Below are positions 24,815 through 38,210 of a stretch of DNA of 64,000 nucleotides, piece after piece. The stretch is taken from assembly GCA_003255025.1 (NCBI GenBank), contig QANY01005064.1, forward strand, positions 248,001 to 312,000, given 5' to 3'. Both the position numbers and the translations under genes were made by a program. This stretch comes from Datisca glomerata (Eukaryota > Streptophyta > Magnoliopsida > Cucurbitales > Datiscaceae). The stretch's first letter is position 1; the number at the start of each line of letters is the position of its first letter. The notes under the pieces are model-generated. The model saw nothing but the letters and a program-made list of their open reading frames with translations. It was not told where the DNA came from and did not search any database.

Positions 24815-24898
24815 AGGCTTCTACACTACATGGTTCTTGAAGGTGGAAGCATCCACAGGCTTCTACACTACGTGGTTCTTGAAGGTGGAAGCATCCAC
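24815..24898 (+). repeat. 42 bp tandem duplication after the helicase remnant
   Basis: Two copies of a 42-base unit starting aggcttctacactac, differing by one base. The unit is a multiple of three, so it would keep a reading frame. It may be the tail of the Helitron protein or 3' sequence. Confidence 0.85.
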
Positions 24899-26845
24899 GT
24901 AGATGGAGAAAGTAAAAACTAATGGTGTAAGTCTTTAACTTTTTGGCATTAATATTATTATACAGAGATCAGCATATTTTTTTTACAGAGGTTTGGTTCG
25001 TTTGCCTGCTAATATACCATTAGTAGTATTTTTTTTATTGCTGTTATTATTTTACAATTTCATGTATCTAAAGGAGGAGTGTTAATTGCTATTTAAGTAT
25101 GATATTTCAGTTGGAATTAGAAAGCTGTTACAGAATGGCTATGATTACAATCCTAAATAAAAAGTTAGATGGAATAAAAAGTTACACTCATTTCATAATG
25201 AATGTTTATTGAGCCACAATATACCTACGTCCACTATCCTTTTCTCCCTTATTCTCACCCTGTTAAGGAAAATTTATGTTCGTATTAAGAAATAATGATA
25301 ATTAAAGTGAAAGTAGGATTCAAATGAGTTTCTTAACCTTGAAACGAATCCATCTACAATGACAGCTAAACCTTGAAAAAACAGAACATTGTTCATACTT
25401 ATAAAGGTGTTTATAGAATTTATATTCATTACAGTATTAAATAGAAAAAGTTTGATGAAATAATTACCAAGCTCAACAAAATGTCATACTATTAGTAAAA
25501 CAATGTAAAAAATTACCATAGATGGAATTATAACTAAATTGCAACATAAGTCAATATACTTTTAGTACAGTATTACATGATTGTCGTGCATTACAATATT
25601 TAAAGTCTGAAATTAAATACAAACCAACAACAATAAACATAACATTAAGTATTTGAAGAAAAACGAAATCTTATCATACCCCAATTACAATAACAAGTAA
25701 ATCTTGAAAAAGCAAAACCAAATCAAACCCAAAACTTATAAGTTTTTTCCTTATATTTTTGTGCGTTTATTTCTCTATCTTTGATCTTTTCAGTCTTCTT
25801 GCATAACATTTATAATGAACATGTCATTCTTTGTCTACTTTGTATATATCTTGTGCCACCAAATGTTTATGTTTCCTATCAAGCTCCTCTCTCTTGTCCA
25901 TCCTTATAAAAAACCTGTATTTTTTTCTCTTTGCCAAGACTAAATTTTGGTAGTGTGCAACATTATTCTTTTTATCGCATTATAATGAAGAAATAAATTA
26001 GGTTAATAAGTGAAGTAAGTAGCGGAAGAATGTTAGAAAATAGTAATCTAGTAAAATATGAGTTAGATATACGGTTAAAAGTTGTTTCGAATATTCTATA
26101 ATGTTGCAGCCAATTAAGTATTGAGCAGAGTCAAATAAAATTATGTTGGCATCAATACTTCCATCTGAGATAGTAATTCTAAGCATGTATTTTTTAGTGA
26201 ATGTAACATCATCTTTATTGCATTGATGACAAAATATTATTGCTTTAATGCCGTTTGAATAAACCCTTCCGTTGCACGTAGTACAATTTTCAAACTATGG
26301 GTTTTCCTTGTTTTGTGTATTTATTATTTTACCCTCAAAATGCACACAATGTTTTTTCGACCTTCCTTGAAACTATATCTTCTAGGCAGACAATTGGGGC
26401 TTCAAGTAATCATTTTGAAGGAGTAATCAGCTTCTGAAGACCTTCCTTTTTCATATTAACTTAACCCTAAGGTAGAATATATTAGTATAAGAATATAATG
26501 TAATAGTAAAAAATCTGTTTCTTTCAATTAAAGATAAGAATATAATGTAATAGTAGAAAATCTGAAACTCTATATTAGTCAACTGTTCGCGTGATCTCTC
26601 ATGATGATTTAAAGTAATGTGTTGTAAGAATGTAACAGTGGTAATTATTGACAATATAACTAACTAAAGCAATTGGTGGTTTTCTTAATTCAAAATTTTC
26701 AAGAAATTTCTAAAGTGGAAATGCTTTTCATGTAATATGTGAAGCATGCTTTTTCTATTATTTATTGAAGATACATTTTTCAACTTGTAGTTTTAGCTTC
26801 TTAATAAAATAACATAACAGTGATACATTTTTCAACTGTTGACAA
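24899..26845. other. AT-rich spacer between the two convergent Helitron copies
   Basis: No gene recognised. The Helitron 3' end (a hairpin followed by CTRR) should lie here if it survives, but I could not identify it with confidence. A short direct repeat with tataatgtaatagta recurs at about 26490 and 26535. Confidence 0.4.
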
Positions 26846-29345
26846 CTATCTTTTTGTCAGAGACGGTGATTCCTCTGGTGAGAGATTAATCATCATAACA
26901 GTGATAGTCGTTGTTGATAGTGTAACTTCATCTATAAATATAATCAGGTATGCATCACTTTACTATGTGAGAAAATATAAATAAAAAGATAAAACATATA
27001 TAAAATATTTTAAAAAATAATGGCGGAAGGTTTGTAGCAATGACTAAAGAAGTTGTTTACACCAATTCCTCAGCCACCCCCTCCCCCCACCCCCCAAGTC
27101 AGTTTTATCATTTTGAAACTAATAAATGGAATATATATTTATATATAAATATAAGTAATCCATGCAATTCAGGCACAATGAAAATTAAATAAAACATTAG
27201 TATGTAATTACTGATTGTACAGAAGTAGGACATCTCATTTTCTTTATATTCTTTCTCATTTCCCATGTATGTGGATGTTGAAGGCAGGCTTTACACTTAT
27301 CACAACACCTAGAATATCTACAATAGAGTATAATATAATTAGTTTATGCAATCAAGTCATAATATAAACCTATGAATTCATTTGAAGGAAAAAGAAATAT
27401 TAGTAATTTTATCTAATTTACAAATGTTGATCATTCTACTGTAATTGATTGTTTTTAAATTTACAAGTCTAAAGTTAAAGCAACATAAATCTCAATTTAG
27501 CACATAAATCTCAAATAACATTTTTCTGATGTTGGATTTATGCCAACTTATGGTTACTAGTCTAAACGCTAGTATAAAAAATTAACAATATAATATAATC
27601 AATGTATGAAACAACAATTATCATATCTGGCACACATAATAGTATACTATTTGGGTATTTTAGACTGCTTACTTATAACTTCCTTTGAATTGATGTAATC
27701 ATGACATTGATGAAATCCACAAAGCTGTATTTCTTTAATTCTGAATCTGTCTCTTCATCAATAAGCTCTACTTGACAGTTCCATGTAAGTGACAATTCGC
27801 TCTCCTCATGTACATTGCGATAGCTCGTATTAACTGGTCGTATGTTTTCTTTATTAATTACATAGGATCTGCCCTTTTAAAAAGAGTTCCAAACTTTTCA
27901 ATAGTGTCATTGTATAGCGTGCATTGAATTCTTTGACGTTGTTAAGGATAGCAAGTAAGTTTTGTTTGCATTAATATGTAATTCAATGAATTTGAAAAAT
28001 GTTATTTGCCTACCTCCATGTCGCTAACTATTAATTTCATTATATTGAGGTCTCCATTCTGATTTTGGTATGCCTTCATCGTACTTTTTCTTGTCACCTT
28101 CACCATAATGATCCAGTCCTTTTTGAAAGCAGAGAAATCATTGATGAATTACTGTCCATGTTATGAATACAGCTCTCGTTGTTTTTTTCTGGATGAAGTT
28201 GTGGGTTGTTTATTTGAATTTGCTTTTCTCCCTCGCATTGTATTGATGGATATGAAAATTTGTGCAGGATATTTGAAAATGAAAATGGTGAAGACATTGA
28301 GTTTGTGCCTGCATATTTATAACATATGGTGAGTCGCGTAACTTTTCAAAGTCAGTGAAGAGTTGCAATAGTTGTCAAGCAGCGTGATTTCTATCGGAGT
28401 TCAAAGACATGGTAGTGCATCCATGGACGAGTTGAAATTGTTGGCAAAATAAAAAATAATATCAATTTCTCACTTTTTAAATTTAAATAATCTTCTGTTA
28501 AATAAATTTTCTATTGACACTTTCTTGGTACAATATTCATATATATCTTTCAGTAACGTCTAATTTTTTTATGAAGTTATAATTGTAATACCATGCCTCT
28601 TTAACTTGATAACTCTGTCACATATCATTTTTTTAGAATGAAACAATGCAGCACAGGCTGCACAACAGCATATGTATAAGGGTAGTAATATATTATGTCC
28701 ATTGAGTATGAAATGTTTCAGGTCCAAATTGAAAGGGTGAAATAAAGTGTTGAGATTATATTTAATGATTTTTTAAGATGTAATAAATTATTGTATCTAT
28801 TGAGCATAACACCTATTTAGAGATGAAACAATTGAATCGGTATAAAATATTAGAAAGTGTTTTTTGTTCATAAGCACTATCAAATTAAATTTTGACATCC
28901 TTATTTAAAAAAAGAGTAATTTAGGGTTAACAGTTTTAATAGGAGGATAAATCTGAAAAGTGAAAGTTTCTCAAGGTTTGTTCATTTTAATATATTATTA
29001 GAGATAAGACGAAACTGTGGGAGACTTTGAAGATAAATTTAATTCAACAATTCTAACTTTTCCTTCAAAATTCTAAACATATCATTTCACTTGGAAGTGA
29101 ATTCATAGTTGTTGGCATTCAAAGCCAAGTGAAAATTATTTTTAAACGATCTCAAAATGTTAGCCGGATTTAAATATATAATAACAAATTCAAAATTAGC
29201 CAGTCCATCCATTTTCAGTGATGCCCATTTTCACCTAAGACGCGATCGGCAATGGCACGCCCCATCTGAATCGTCCAAATGGTCAAATCAGCTTTTAACT
29301 AAAAAATTAAACGAAAATCAGTTTTTGAATACAAGTTTTCCCGTT
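26846..29345 (-). mobile_element. inverted Helitron 5' half with RPA-like pseudogene, copy C
   Basis: Read on the minus strand, it starts with the same flank as the array units (29345-29005, including the block with gcgcc...), then a Helitron 5' end at 29004 (A|TCTCTAATAATATATT), the DUF223 first exon (28159-28014, with a one-base deletion), the second exon (about 27935-27680), and RPA OB-fold pieces near 27110-27020 and 26935-26846 (LSTTTITVMMINLSPEE). It has only one copy of the 1358 bp unit and an intron without the Mutator-like element, so it preserves the pre-amplification, pre-insertion layout. No Rep/helicase part follows. Not functional. Confidence 0.8.
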
Positions 29346-29780
29346 CCTTCATCTGGCTTATGTTCTTCATATAGCATTCAAACCGAATGACTCTATGAAA
29401 TTACGTCGATACTTCCACATATTACGGGTAACGTAGGAGACATCTCTATTTTTCCCTCCGGGAATCCTTAGAATTACCACTGCTTAGCTTTCAATTTGCC
29501 TCTGACCATCAAATGAAATGTGAATAACCCGTCCTCCTCTCTTTGAAACAAGGGGCGCTTCTGGTTTTGTCGGTGCTTGAAACAATTTTGTCTTCTCCAT
29601 ATTACTGGATCTCTAGAGTCAATAATTTTATATGAGGAACTACTGAACTCAATCACTTGCTGTCGTTACTCTTCAGTTTTCTGTTGAGGTCTATCCTGTA
29701 GAGATACTCAAATTGGATCAGTGATCAATTTCTAGATTTCGTCGTAAACCTAATTGGTTACTTCCAATTACGTAAATCAA
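29346..29780 (-). other. segment unique to the inverted copy, unrecognised ORF
   Basis: This 435-base block separates the PETs 3' flank from the Helitron flank here, but is absent between the matching sequences near 15703. It holds a 60-codon minus-strand frame (29656-29474) ending FTFHLMVRGKLKAKQW that I do not recognise. It is either original PETs downstream sequence deleted from the other copy or an insertion here. Confidence 0.45.
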
Positions 29781-29807
29781 TAGTTCAAACCATACTCAAA
29801 GGTGGTT

Positions 29808-30060
29808 GTGATCCTTAACTTCAATTTTGAACTATCCAATATAGTAATGTAATCTGAAAGATGTGTATCAAAGCAATGAAAATATGAAAGATTCAAAAAT
29901 GTTCTTACAGTATTTTTCTTCCTTCATACTTTGGAGAATAAAAGACTCATCTCATCCATCTCTCTCAGTACAAAGATTTTACAAAATAGCTAAGTAAATA
30001 CTTACTCATCATGACAAAAAGAATAAAATTCAACTCTCCCAAAATTTACTCTTCATTCAT
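29808..30060 (-). other. PETs 3' untranslated / downstream flank
   Basis: Follows the PETs stop codon on the minus strand. The part from about 29958 down to 29808 is the sequence duplicated in inverted orientation at 15543-15700. How much is transcribed cannot be told from sequence alone. Confidence 0.6.
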
Positions 30061-33000
30061 TCACGCTTCTTCGGTTTCTGGATTTGCATCATCCGTCGTC
30101 TCCCCAAGAGTGAACCGAACAAACCTACGAACTTTTATGTTCTCGCCTAATGCTGCAACGGTTTGCTTTACCAAATCCTTAACCAAAACACTGTCATTCT
30201 TAATAAAAGGTTGTTCCAAAAGAGCAAGTTCTCCAAGCCTCTTTGAAATTCTCCCATCAACAATCCTCTCTCTGATGTTTTCGGGTTTTGATTGAAGATC
30301 CTCTCTCTGCATCTCGAGCTCTCTTTCCTTACTAACAATGCTTTCCGGAATATCTTCAATCGACACGTACTGCACTTGTGGGCAGGCAACAACTTGCATC
30401 GCCAAGTCTTCAACCAACTCCCGGAAATTTTCACTTCTACCCACAAAATCTGTCTCACAGTTGACTTCAATTAGAACTCCAATACGCGAGTCGTGAATGT
30501 AGGAACCAATTCTCCCTTCGGCTGCAAGACGGCTGGATTTTTTATCAGCAGCTGAAAGGCCTTTCTTTCTAAGATACTCTTGTGCTTTCTCGAGATCTCC
30601 ATCGGTTTCAGAGAGGGCTTTCTTGCAGTCCATCATCCCTGCTCCTGTTTCTTCCCGTAATTGTTTTACCAATGCTGCAGAAACTGCAACTGCAGGTGGC
30701 CTGCAATTTTTTTTTGCTGATATTAAGCATCACTAGCCTAAATAATGTAATTGCATTATTTTTGCTGTATTTTCATAAACATTGCAATTTTTATCAAGAA
30801 ATTGTCAAGAGCAGTATCCATTTCTTCTCCTTTTCAATCAGAAAAGCAGCTCTGATTTGATAACTAAGGATGAAAATAAAAAATTTAAGGACCTTCTGCA
30901 AAAATACGCCACTCACTTGTTTTCTCTTCTATTGTGTATTTCTAGGGAAATTTCCTTCAACCCTCCTCTGGTTTAATTAAATGTGACGGACATACCTTCT
31001 AGTTTGGGAAATGACACAGACCTCTCCTAATTTAAGATTTGTTGACGAAAAAACTCAAAGGCGTTTTTTTCACACTTACGCCGTTTTTTCACACTTACGC
31101 CGTTAAAATAAATTGAATACCATAATTGTCCTAAACGTTTTTTTTCAATCATGGGTGTTATCCCGAAACCATACAGGTCAGGTCGAGTTTTATGCTTTGT
31201 GTTAAAAAAAAATTAGCCGGGTCTGATTCATGCGATAAGGGTATTCTGGTCTTTCAAAAAGAAGCTAACGGTTTATTAATTGAGTGGACCAAGTGTCATT
31301 TTTCAAACTAGAGAAAGTGAACGAATTTTCGAACCAGATCGGAGCCTGGAAATTTTTTCGCTAGTTTCTACTAATATTTCAGATCTTGAAAAACAGAGCT
31401 TGCCCTTGTTCAGTAACAAACTACTATCAGTCAATTCAATCAAGGACTTCCTTTTGCATAGATGACATGCTCAATCTCCGAAATGCTAGAAAATATCTCT
31501 TACTTCATAAAAACAATGCCCACGTATATATAAACAATAATTACGAGAGGAATACTTACTTATCGGCAGTTTCAGCTGCATCGACAACGGCAGGTTGCTC
31601 TTTCCCTGGTGAAGATACTGGTCGAGCTGCAGTTTGTGCTGCCACTTCAGCAGCAAAGTCCTGGCTTTTCTTCTCCAAGCCTTCTCCAAGATTAAACCTC
31701 ACAAATCTCTTAACTTTAATGTTTTCTCCGATCGTTGCGATTGTCTGCTTCACCCAATCCTTAACCACCACCTTATCGTTCTTAATGTATGGCTGCTCAA
31801 GCAAAGCCAGCTCCTCAAGTCTCTTCCTTATCCGTCCTTCCACAATCTTCGACCTAATTTGCTCAGGTTTGGACAGAAGGTCTTCCTTCTGCATCTCGAT
31901 CTCCCGTTCTTTTCCAATAATATCTCCCGGAACATCTTCAGCAACCACATATTGCACTTGAGGGCATGCGGCAACTTGCATGGCTAGATCCTCAACTAAC
32001 TCCTTGAAAATGTCACCCCGGGACACAAAATCTGTCTCACAGTTCACCTCTACTAGAACACCGATCCTATTATCGTGAACATAAGAGCCTATTCTGCCTT
32101 CAGCAGTGGCTCTGCTGGCTTTCTTTTCTGCACTTGCCAATCCTTTTTTCCTAAGGAACTCCTGAGCTTTAACTATGTCACCCCCGCTCTCAGCGAGAGC
32201 TTTTTTGCAATCCATCATTCCCGCCCCGGTTTCTTCACGAAGCTGCTTTACCAAAGCTGGTGATATAACAGCTGAAGTTCATAATATATAGATGAAATTA
32301 GTACAGGTGTGTCAAACGTACAACAGATACCAGAAAACTTTTTCCATTCTGGCAGCGATATGTGATTTACAGACCACATTACTTTGTATTAACATTATAT
32401 TTTAACATCAGAGAACAAATATTAATACATGGTAGTTGCATTAGATATCTTGTTCTGTACACTCCAAAGCATACGTTAACGGGATAAATTGTAAAAGAAA
32501 GCATATGTATCCCCTATCTAGCAAATTGTGGATGCCGGCAGGTTTCCATAATGAACTCCTGATAAATTTGACTTTTGTTTTTTTGTTTTGTTTTGTTTTT
32601 TGTTCTGTTTTGTTTGTTTTTTTTTTTCATAATTAAGCACTCTGAGAAACGACCTATGGAAGATTGAGTACATTATGTTTTACGGATGTGATAGCTCATG
32701 ATTGCATCTTTGGGATTCAAGAAAGCTTCGAAATGCTGATTAATGAGCAAAATGAAATAAACATTAAATGAAAAAGGGAAGAACCTTTAGGCTCGATTTC
32801 ATTTTCGTTTTCGTTAGGAGCACTGACATCATCTTTAACTAGTTCAGCTGATTGAGCTTCACTCTTTGTCTCTGGCGCCTCTTTCGGTCCATCATCCTTG
32901 GAATTGTTAATTTGATCCTCAGCTAAATCTTCAGAAGGATCAGAACTTCCGTCACTTTTTACCTCATCTGTGTATAGAATGACACTTTCAGAACCGAGAA

Positions 33001-34850
33001 TGTATAAAAGAGGGGAAAAAATATCCTTGAATCCTTGAGATTGAAAAAACGTAAAGGAAACGTGACATGAATGATAACAGGCATGAGCCATTAGCCAACA
33101 CAGTATTTTTATTCATGTACTTCTTTTGGGGAGTACAGCAATGTTTGAGCTTTTTCAATGATAGACGGTTTTCCAGTTCGAAAATGGAGTTGCATCAAAT
33201 TTATTCAATCGTATTACATCAAGGTTAAACAAAATGAGTTGATAATGAACCATTAGCCATTTTTTCTGTTGGGGGAGCAACTGCTTTTATACCTGAACTT
33301 GTGATGCTGCCATTCTTATCAGGTATTGGTTCACTTTCTTGAGCTACTTCATCTGTTGTATCAGATTTGTCTTCGGTTTCTGTTACACCATCTACAAGTT
33401 CTTCTGAGATTGAAACTACGCTTTCTGGGACGTTATCAGGTGGCAACTCATCAGTCAGTGCTTCATTTAGTGCTCCCTCATCTGCTTTCTCTGCTGAAGC
33501 TTCAGCATCTGTTACTGGTCCATCCTCTGATGGTAAATCTGTCTTCCCCTCATCACCACTTTCTTCCAAGGACTTAATTTCATTATGTGTTTCTTCTTCT
33601 TCTTTCTCGTTTGTTTCTACTCCATTGACACTTATTGGGTCCTCTGCCACTTCAGGTAACTCAGATGTGGTTTGAGTTTGGTTATCTACTATTTCCGAGA
33701 TCCTTTGCACTATCGGTTGTTTAACAGCTTTCTCAACCTTTTCCCTCTCGTCTAAAAATGTTGCAATATCTTTGTTCTGACGAAAAGCTAGCACAAACGG
33801 GTTTGTTGCATTATGGACTACCCCTTGATTGAGCTGTGCATCTAACTTTCCTAAATCTTCATCTTTCTTCATAGTCAAGGTTACCTGTCCTTTTGTAATA
33901 CGCAAAACACGGATGTTGACTTCTTGACCCGCTTCCAATGAAGTGCCTCCCATTATATTCCCAAATCCTTCCTCAACTTCCTCTGATCTGGGCAAGAATC
34001 CTTCCTCACCCTCGGGAAGAGCTATAAAAGCACCAGCCCTGGTCAAATTTTTCACCGTGCCTTGTACGTCTTGTCCCTTGACGAATTTTGAGTTCTTCTT
34101 AAAATCATCTTTCTTTGCCCTCGGTTTTGGAACACTCTTTCTCGCGGATCCACTTTTATCATTATTGACAGGAGCTTCTTTCCGCTGTTGCAGCTTAGAG
34201 ACATCATCGCTGTCACGCATGGTGAGAGAAATTCTTCCACTTTCGGTATTGGCTTCAACTACTCTCACCTTCACCTCTTGCCCAACAGAAACAACACTCG
34301 CAACATCCTTTACGTAGCTATCGCTCAACCTAGATACATGTACAAGGCCATCTGTGAAAGCTCCAAAATCAACAAAAGCTCCAAACGGTTGAATCGATCG
34401 GACTTTCCCCATAAAGGTTGCACCAGTAACAAGTTCCTCGTTTTTAATCGGTGGCATCTCACTCTTCCTGGCAAGTCTTGTACGTTTTGATTGAGAGTCT
34501 GACTTAACGGGCGGTTTTTCACTTGTTACAACTTTATCTGATTGAAGTTCTGTATCTTCACTTGAATTGACTTCAGCAACAGGTGAATCTGGCTCTTCCA
34601 CTGCTACATCTGTTCCTGTGGCTAATGCTACTGGAATTCTAGAAGCGTGATGTGAAAAATATCCCGTGCTGCATTGTGGGAAAGGTTTTACTGACGTTGA
34701 CAAGGGTAAGAGATATCTTTGGAAGTAGAGTGTAAATCTTGACTTGCTTGAAAAGCTGAAACTTGTAGAATTATCGCTCTTCCTTGTTGTAAAGGCAGTT
34801 CCAGGAACAAGAGAAACATTGCTTATAGAAGATGGAATTACTGGCGTCAT
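30061..34850 (-). CDS. PETs: chloroplast elongation factor Ts polyprotein (S1-S1-TS-TS)
   Basis: Coding exons on the minus strand are 34850-33251, 32967-32785, 32271-31560 and 30700-30061. All borders are GT-AG with matching phases (1, 1, 2), and the total is 3135 bases, 1044 aa plus stop. Residues 1-75 or so are Ser/Thr/Phe/Arg-rich like a plastid transit peptide. Two S1 RNA-binding domains lie at about 140-212 ([20 protein letters not shown]) and 257-327 ([16 protein letters not shown]). A long Glu/Asp/Ser-rich linker covers about 385-590. Two EF-Ts modules follow, at about 600-780 and 842-1035, each with [16 protein letters not shown] and an EVNCETDF signature. EF-Ts recycles GDP from EF-Tu in plastid translation; in algae and plants the S1 part corresponds to ribosome-associated PSRP-7. 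I chose MTPVIPSS as the start because the upstream in-frame Met (34901) lies just after a 3' splice site and would add a poor N-terminus. The gene appears intact. Confidence 0.95.
31060..31110. repeat. short direct repeat in PETs intron 3
   Basis: The motif gttttttcacacttacgcc occurs twice in tandem within the intron between the two EF-Ts modules (31559-30701), next to sequence resembling transposon debris. Confidence 0.7.
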
Positions 34851-34918
34851 ATTGGCTTTGATCACAAGGCTTAAGGTGTAAACAGCTGACAAAATTAGCA
34901 CTTCATCACTAGCTAAAC

Positions 34919-36440
34919 CTGCATTAACAAAAATAATGAGTTACATGAAACGAAATTTCCTTGGTGTAATTTCAGAAAAAAGTTAGGCAAGCAAAACAAA
35001 AAAATTTCCGTTAATTTAAATTTATTTTAATACCGAAACACTATTTACATACATACGAGAGGGCATTCCCTAGGTATACAAATTTATAAGCACCACTGAC
35101 TTAGAATAGGAACCAGTTTGAAGAGGTCAAGTATCTATAATATTCCTACTTGAAATCAAAAAACCAAACGGACAGCACTTTCCCTAAAACAAGCACAGCC
35201 CCACAAAGAAACCCCCTGTACATCTCCAAACTAAATTTAGCAGTCCAAAAACACTAATACTAGTATCTATCTCCAAACCAAATCGAAATTGCAGCAAATT
35301 AACACAACTTTCAGCAATTAACACTAAACCATACCCAGAAATCAGCAAAACAATTGGTACAGAAAAACAACTAGTAGCAGACGAAACGAAGAGTAGTAAC
35401 AAGAAACATGCTAGACAGATGGTAGGGGACCCACTCCAACATGCATCTAAAGAAAAAAGAATTTTATCTTTTTTCTTCCTCTTCTTTCTCAACCTAATGA
35501 CCGAACTCCAACCAATTTTGCGTGTTAAGATCCAGTATTTTTATCAAAAGAAGTGGCATAATTGGTTTGCAAGTGCAATTATTTTGAGCTGTGTCATAAA
35601 GTTCATTATCCTTCTCCACATATCCAAGATCTTATTAGCTCGGTGTTGATTTTCCAGGGATTAATGCAAGCATATAGAGTAATACGCGACATTCAATCAC
35701 ATGTAACAACCAAGTTTATCAGAATTATGGAATTTAGCTCAGACTCGCCAACTTTTGCCCGAAATCAACATTACAAATGATATTTATGAAGGGTAATACG
35801 ATCCAATTAAGGTCCTTGATAATTTATTTTCAGCAAACTATCTCAAATAAGTTCAGCTCTCAAACTCCATTCAAGTTCGGTGAATATTAAAGTCATCACT
35901 CAATTGCAATTGCCGCTGCGGGAAGTTCGTTCCTCTTATCTCCCTCTTTTCCGCACTAAAGCTTATCTCAGGTAAAATAAACTTCTAGATATTCAGCTAA
36001 ATAATTAAAAAAAAAAAAAGCTATACCAGGTAAAATAAACCAAACACATTCTACAAATTGTGTTTATTAGTCATTCGTAGATATTCAATATAAAGAGCAA
36101 GTTTTCTCCAGTACAAAACTTCATCACTTTCCACAGAAAGAAGGGAGTGTTTTAATTTTAACACCAAACCCTGTCTTCTTCAAATTCAAAGCTTTCCTGA
36201 GCCTTTCGCGAAAAATCTAACGACAGATTCGAGCTACCAGCTACAATTTAAAAACCCAGGTAAAATAACAACAACCCAGAAACAAAAAGTGGTAAAAATA
36301 TAGTAAGCAACAGAGAATTCAACGACCCAAGTAGAATTTTAGTACCTTGGAAAACTCAGTAAACCCAAAACAATGGCAGTTCTTTCGAAAAAATTAAAAG
36401 ATAAAAGAAATGGGGGAATGTTAAGACAAGCACTTAAATA
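34919..36440 (-). promoter_or_regulatory. PETs 5' untranslated exon, leader intron and TATA-like box
   Basis: On the minus strand a TATA-like tatttaag occurs at 36440-36433. A leader exon from roughly 36405 to 36346 ends ccaag|gtact, and a 1427-base intron (36345-34919) ends at an acceptor reading taatgcag just before the first coding exon (34918). Long leader introns are common in plant housekeeping and plastid genes. The 102 aa minus-strand frame at 35492-35184 lies inside this intron and shows no family signature. Promoter and first exon are inferred from motifs only. Confidence 0.5.
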
Positions 36441-37689
36441 GAGGCCAATTACATGATGCAGAGGGGGGAAATGAAAGGTGGGGACTTAAATCCTTATCTT
36501 ATGGCAGTGCTTCACTATTTCTTTGCCCGAAGATGGGCAGTCTAACGATGAGGTTCTTTATATTTCTTCCGGGTCGGTTTTGGGTCAATTTAGGCCATTT
36601 TCTTTGGACCTCTAAATTCTGGGCTCGCTTAGTACACGTTCTGTTAAAATTTCGGAAATCCCCCAATGGGCCCAATTTATATAGTAATGTTACTAATTAG
36701 ACAACTTTAAAAAAATCATAAAAAATATCATAAAAATGAAAAACCTTAAAAATAGTCAACTAGCATGATTTTCGAAAAAAATAGACATTCACGTACAAGA
36801 AACATTTTCGTCACCCGCACTACTTGCTCCAAATTTTAATATATATCATATATATAGTACAGATAGCATATATACTTGTGTGATTTTTACAGTATATCTT
36901 ATATGTATTGTCTATATTATAGGATGGCTATTTTTCATTTTTGTTTTTGGCCATTTTTTTATATTTTTTCTTAAAATGGTCTATTATTGATGTTTACCCC
37001 AATTTATAAGGGACGAGGCTCTCGATAGTTAACCCCTGCATTTTTGTGACCCTTAATTTTTTCTTCCATCAATTTAGCTTGTATTGAATCTGTTCAGTAG
37101 ATGTTTTCTATCTGATTCTCTATAGGTCAATGGTCGATGAAGAAGATCTAGTCCTCTTGAGTTTTGAAATAGCAATATGTGATCTATTATATTATATCGA
37201 CCATTAATGAGATTTGAGGGTGATGGCGAAAATTGAATGGCTGGTCGGATACAATATTAAATAAAGTATTTACTATGGTGCATTCTTCCCTATTTTCAAT
37301 AATATGTTACTTACATATGATAGATAAAATATTTACCCAACAGTCATGTTCAGAGTTGAAATTCGTGGTTTTAAATATCCACACATATAGTCCATGTGGA
37401 GGTGGATCGTTTGTACTCACATAACCAATACCTTGGATGGATTCATAAGAAAACTAAAGTCAAGTGAAATAGAGGACACAGTGATCTTAGGCATTAGAGT
37501 TAAAATAAAGTTCTATGAACTATTAGATTGTTTTTTTCAAAATGTTTCTTGTCTTAATTACATATAATTTATGTTCATTATATGCTCGAAATCTAGTGTT
37601 TGTTTGAAAACTTTATGAGTATGGATATTTTTTTAATTTTATTAATGGAAGTTTTCAAGTTTACTTTTAATTGATGCATTGTTGGTGAC
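36441..37689. other. intergenic, nothing recognised
   Basis: AT-rich sequence upstream of PETs. The proximal 100-300 bases probably contain PETs promoter elements. The short frame at 37233-37424 has no recognisable similarity. Confidence 0.4.
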
Positions 37690-38210
37690 GATTATTTGTT
37701 TAGTGATTTATACAGATTAGATTCGATAGACAACTATACATGAATGTTAAAAAAGTTGACACTAAAAAAATTTTAGCTAAAGAAAAATCTTCCATCATTT
37801 GACATGAAATATTAGGACACAATTTAAAAACAAATTAAGAATTCAAAGTTAATGAAGTGGGAAACATTAACTCATTTTAGACTTTGCTTAATTTGGCACG
37901 TGTTGATTGATTAAAGGAAAATCAACTAAGTCCAAAAGAAAAAGGCACCACTCATAGTAAAAAAATTAGAAATTATATACATCAATATTTGTGGTTCATT
38001 ATCTTCACATTATGTGAAAATAAATATTTTATCGCATTTATAAATGACTGTTCAAAATATGAGTATGTCAATCTAATCAGTGAGAAGTATTGAACACTTA
38101 TTAAGTTTAAAAGTTACAAAATTAAGGTAGAAAAACATTTAGGAAAAGAAATAAAATATTGTATATTTGAAGACCTATTGTGTTAATGAAAATAAATAAA
38201 ACATTTGGGA
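37690..38210 (+). pseudogene. copia integrase fragment
   Basis: Stop-ridden plus-strand frames recall the pre-integrase and integrase core of Ty1/copia elements. An ENQLSPKEKGTTHSKKI-like stretch is followed by IHQYLW, then NKYFIAFINDCSKYEYVNLI, the counterpart of the usual YFITFIDDYSRYGYVYLI segment. It lies on the opposite strand to the copia element that follows, so it belongs to another, older insertion. No ends or LTRs were found for it. Confidence 0.6.

Noticed and set aside
26215..26300. Helitron 3' terminus candidate (cccttccgttgcacgtag)
   Set aside because: It resembles some plant Helitron ends, but neither the hairpin nor CTRR is convincing at a consistent distance.
30168..30470. 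Minus-strand 100-codon frame inside the last PETs exon, and plus-strand frames over PETs
   Set aside because: They are alternative-frame shadows of the EF-Ts module, whose frame has family signatures and matching splice phases.
35184..35492. A 102-codon hydrophobic minus-strand frame
   Set aside because: It lies wholly within the PETs leader intron and has no recognised domain.
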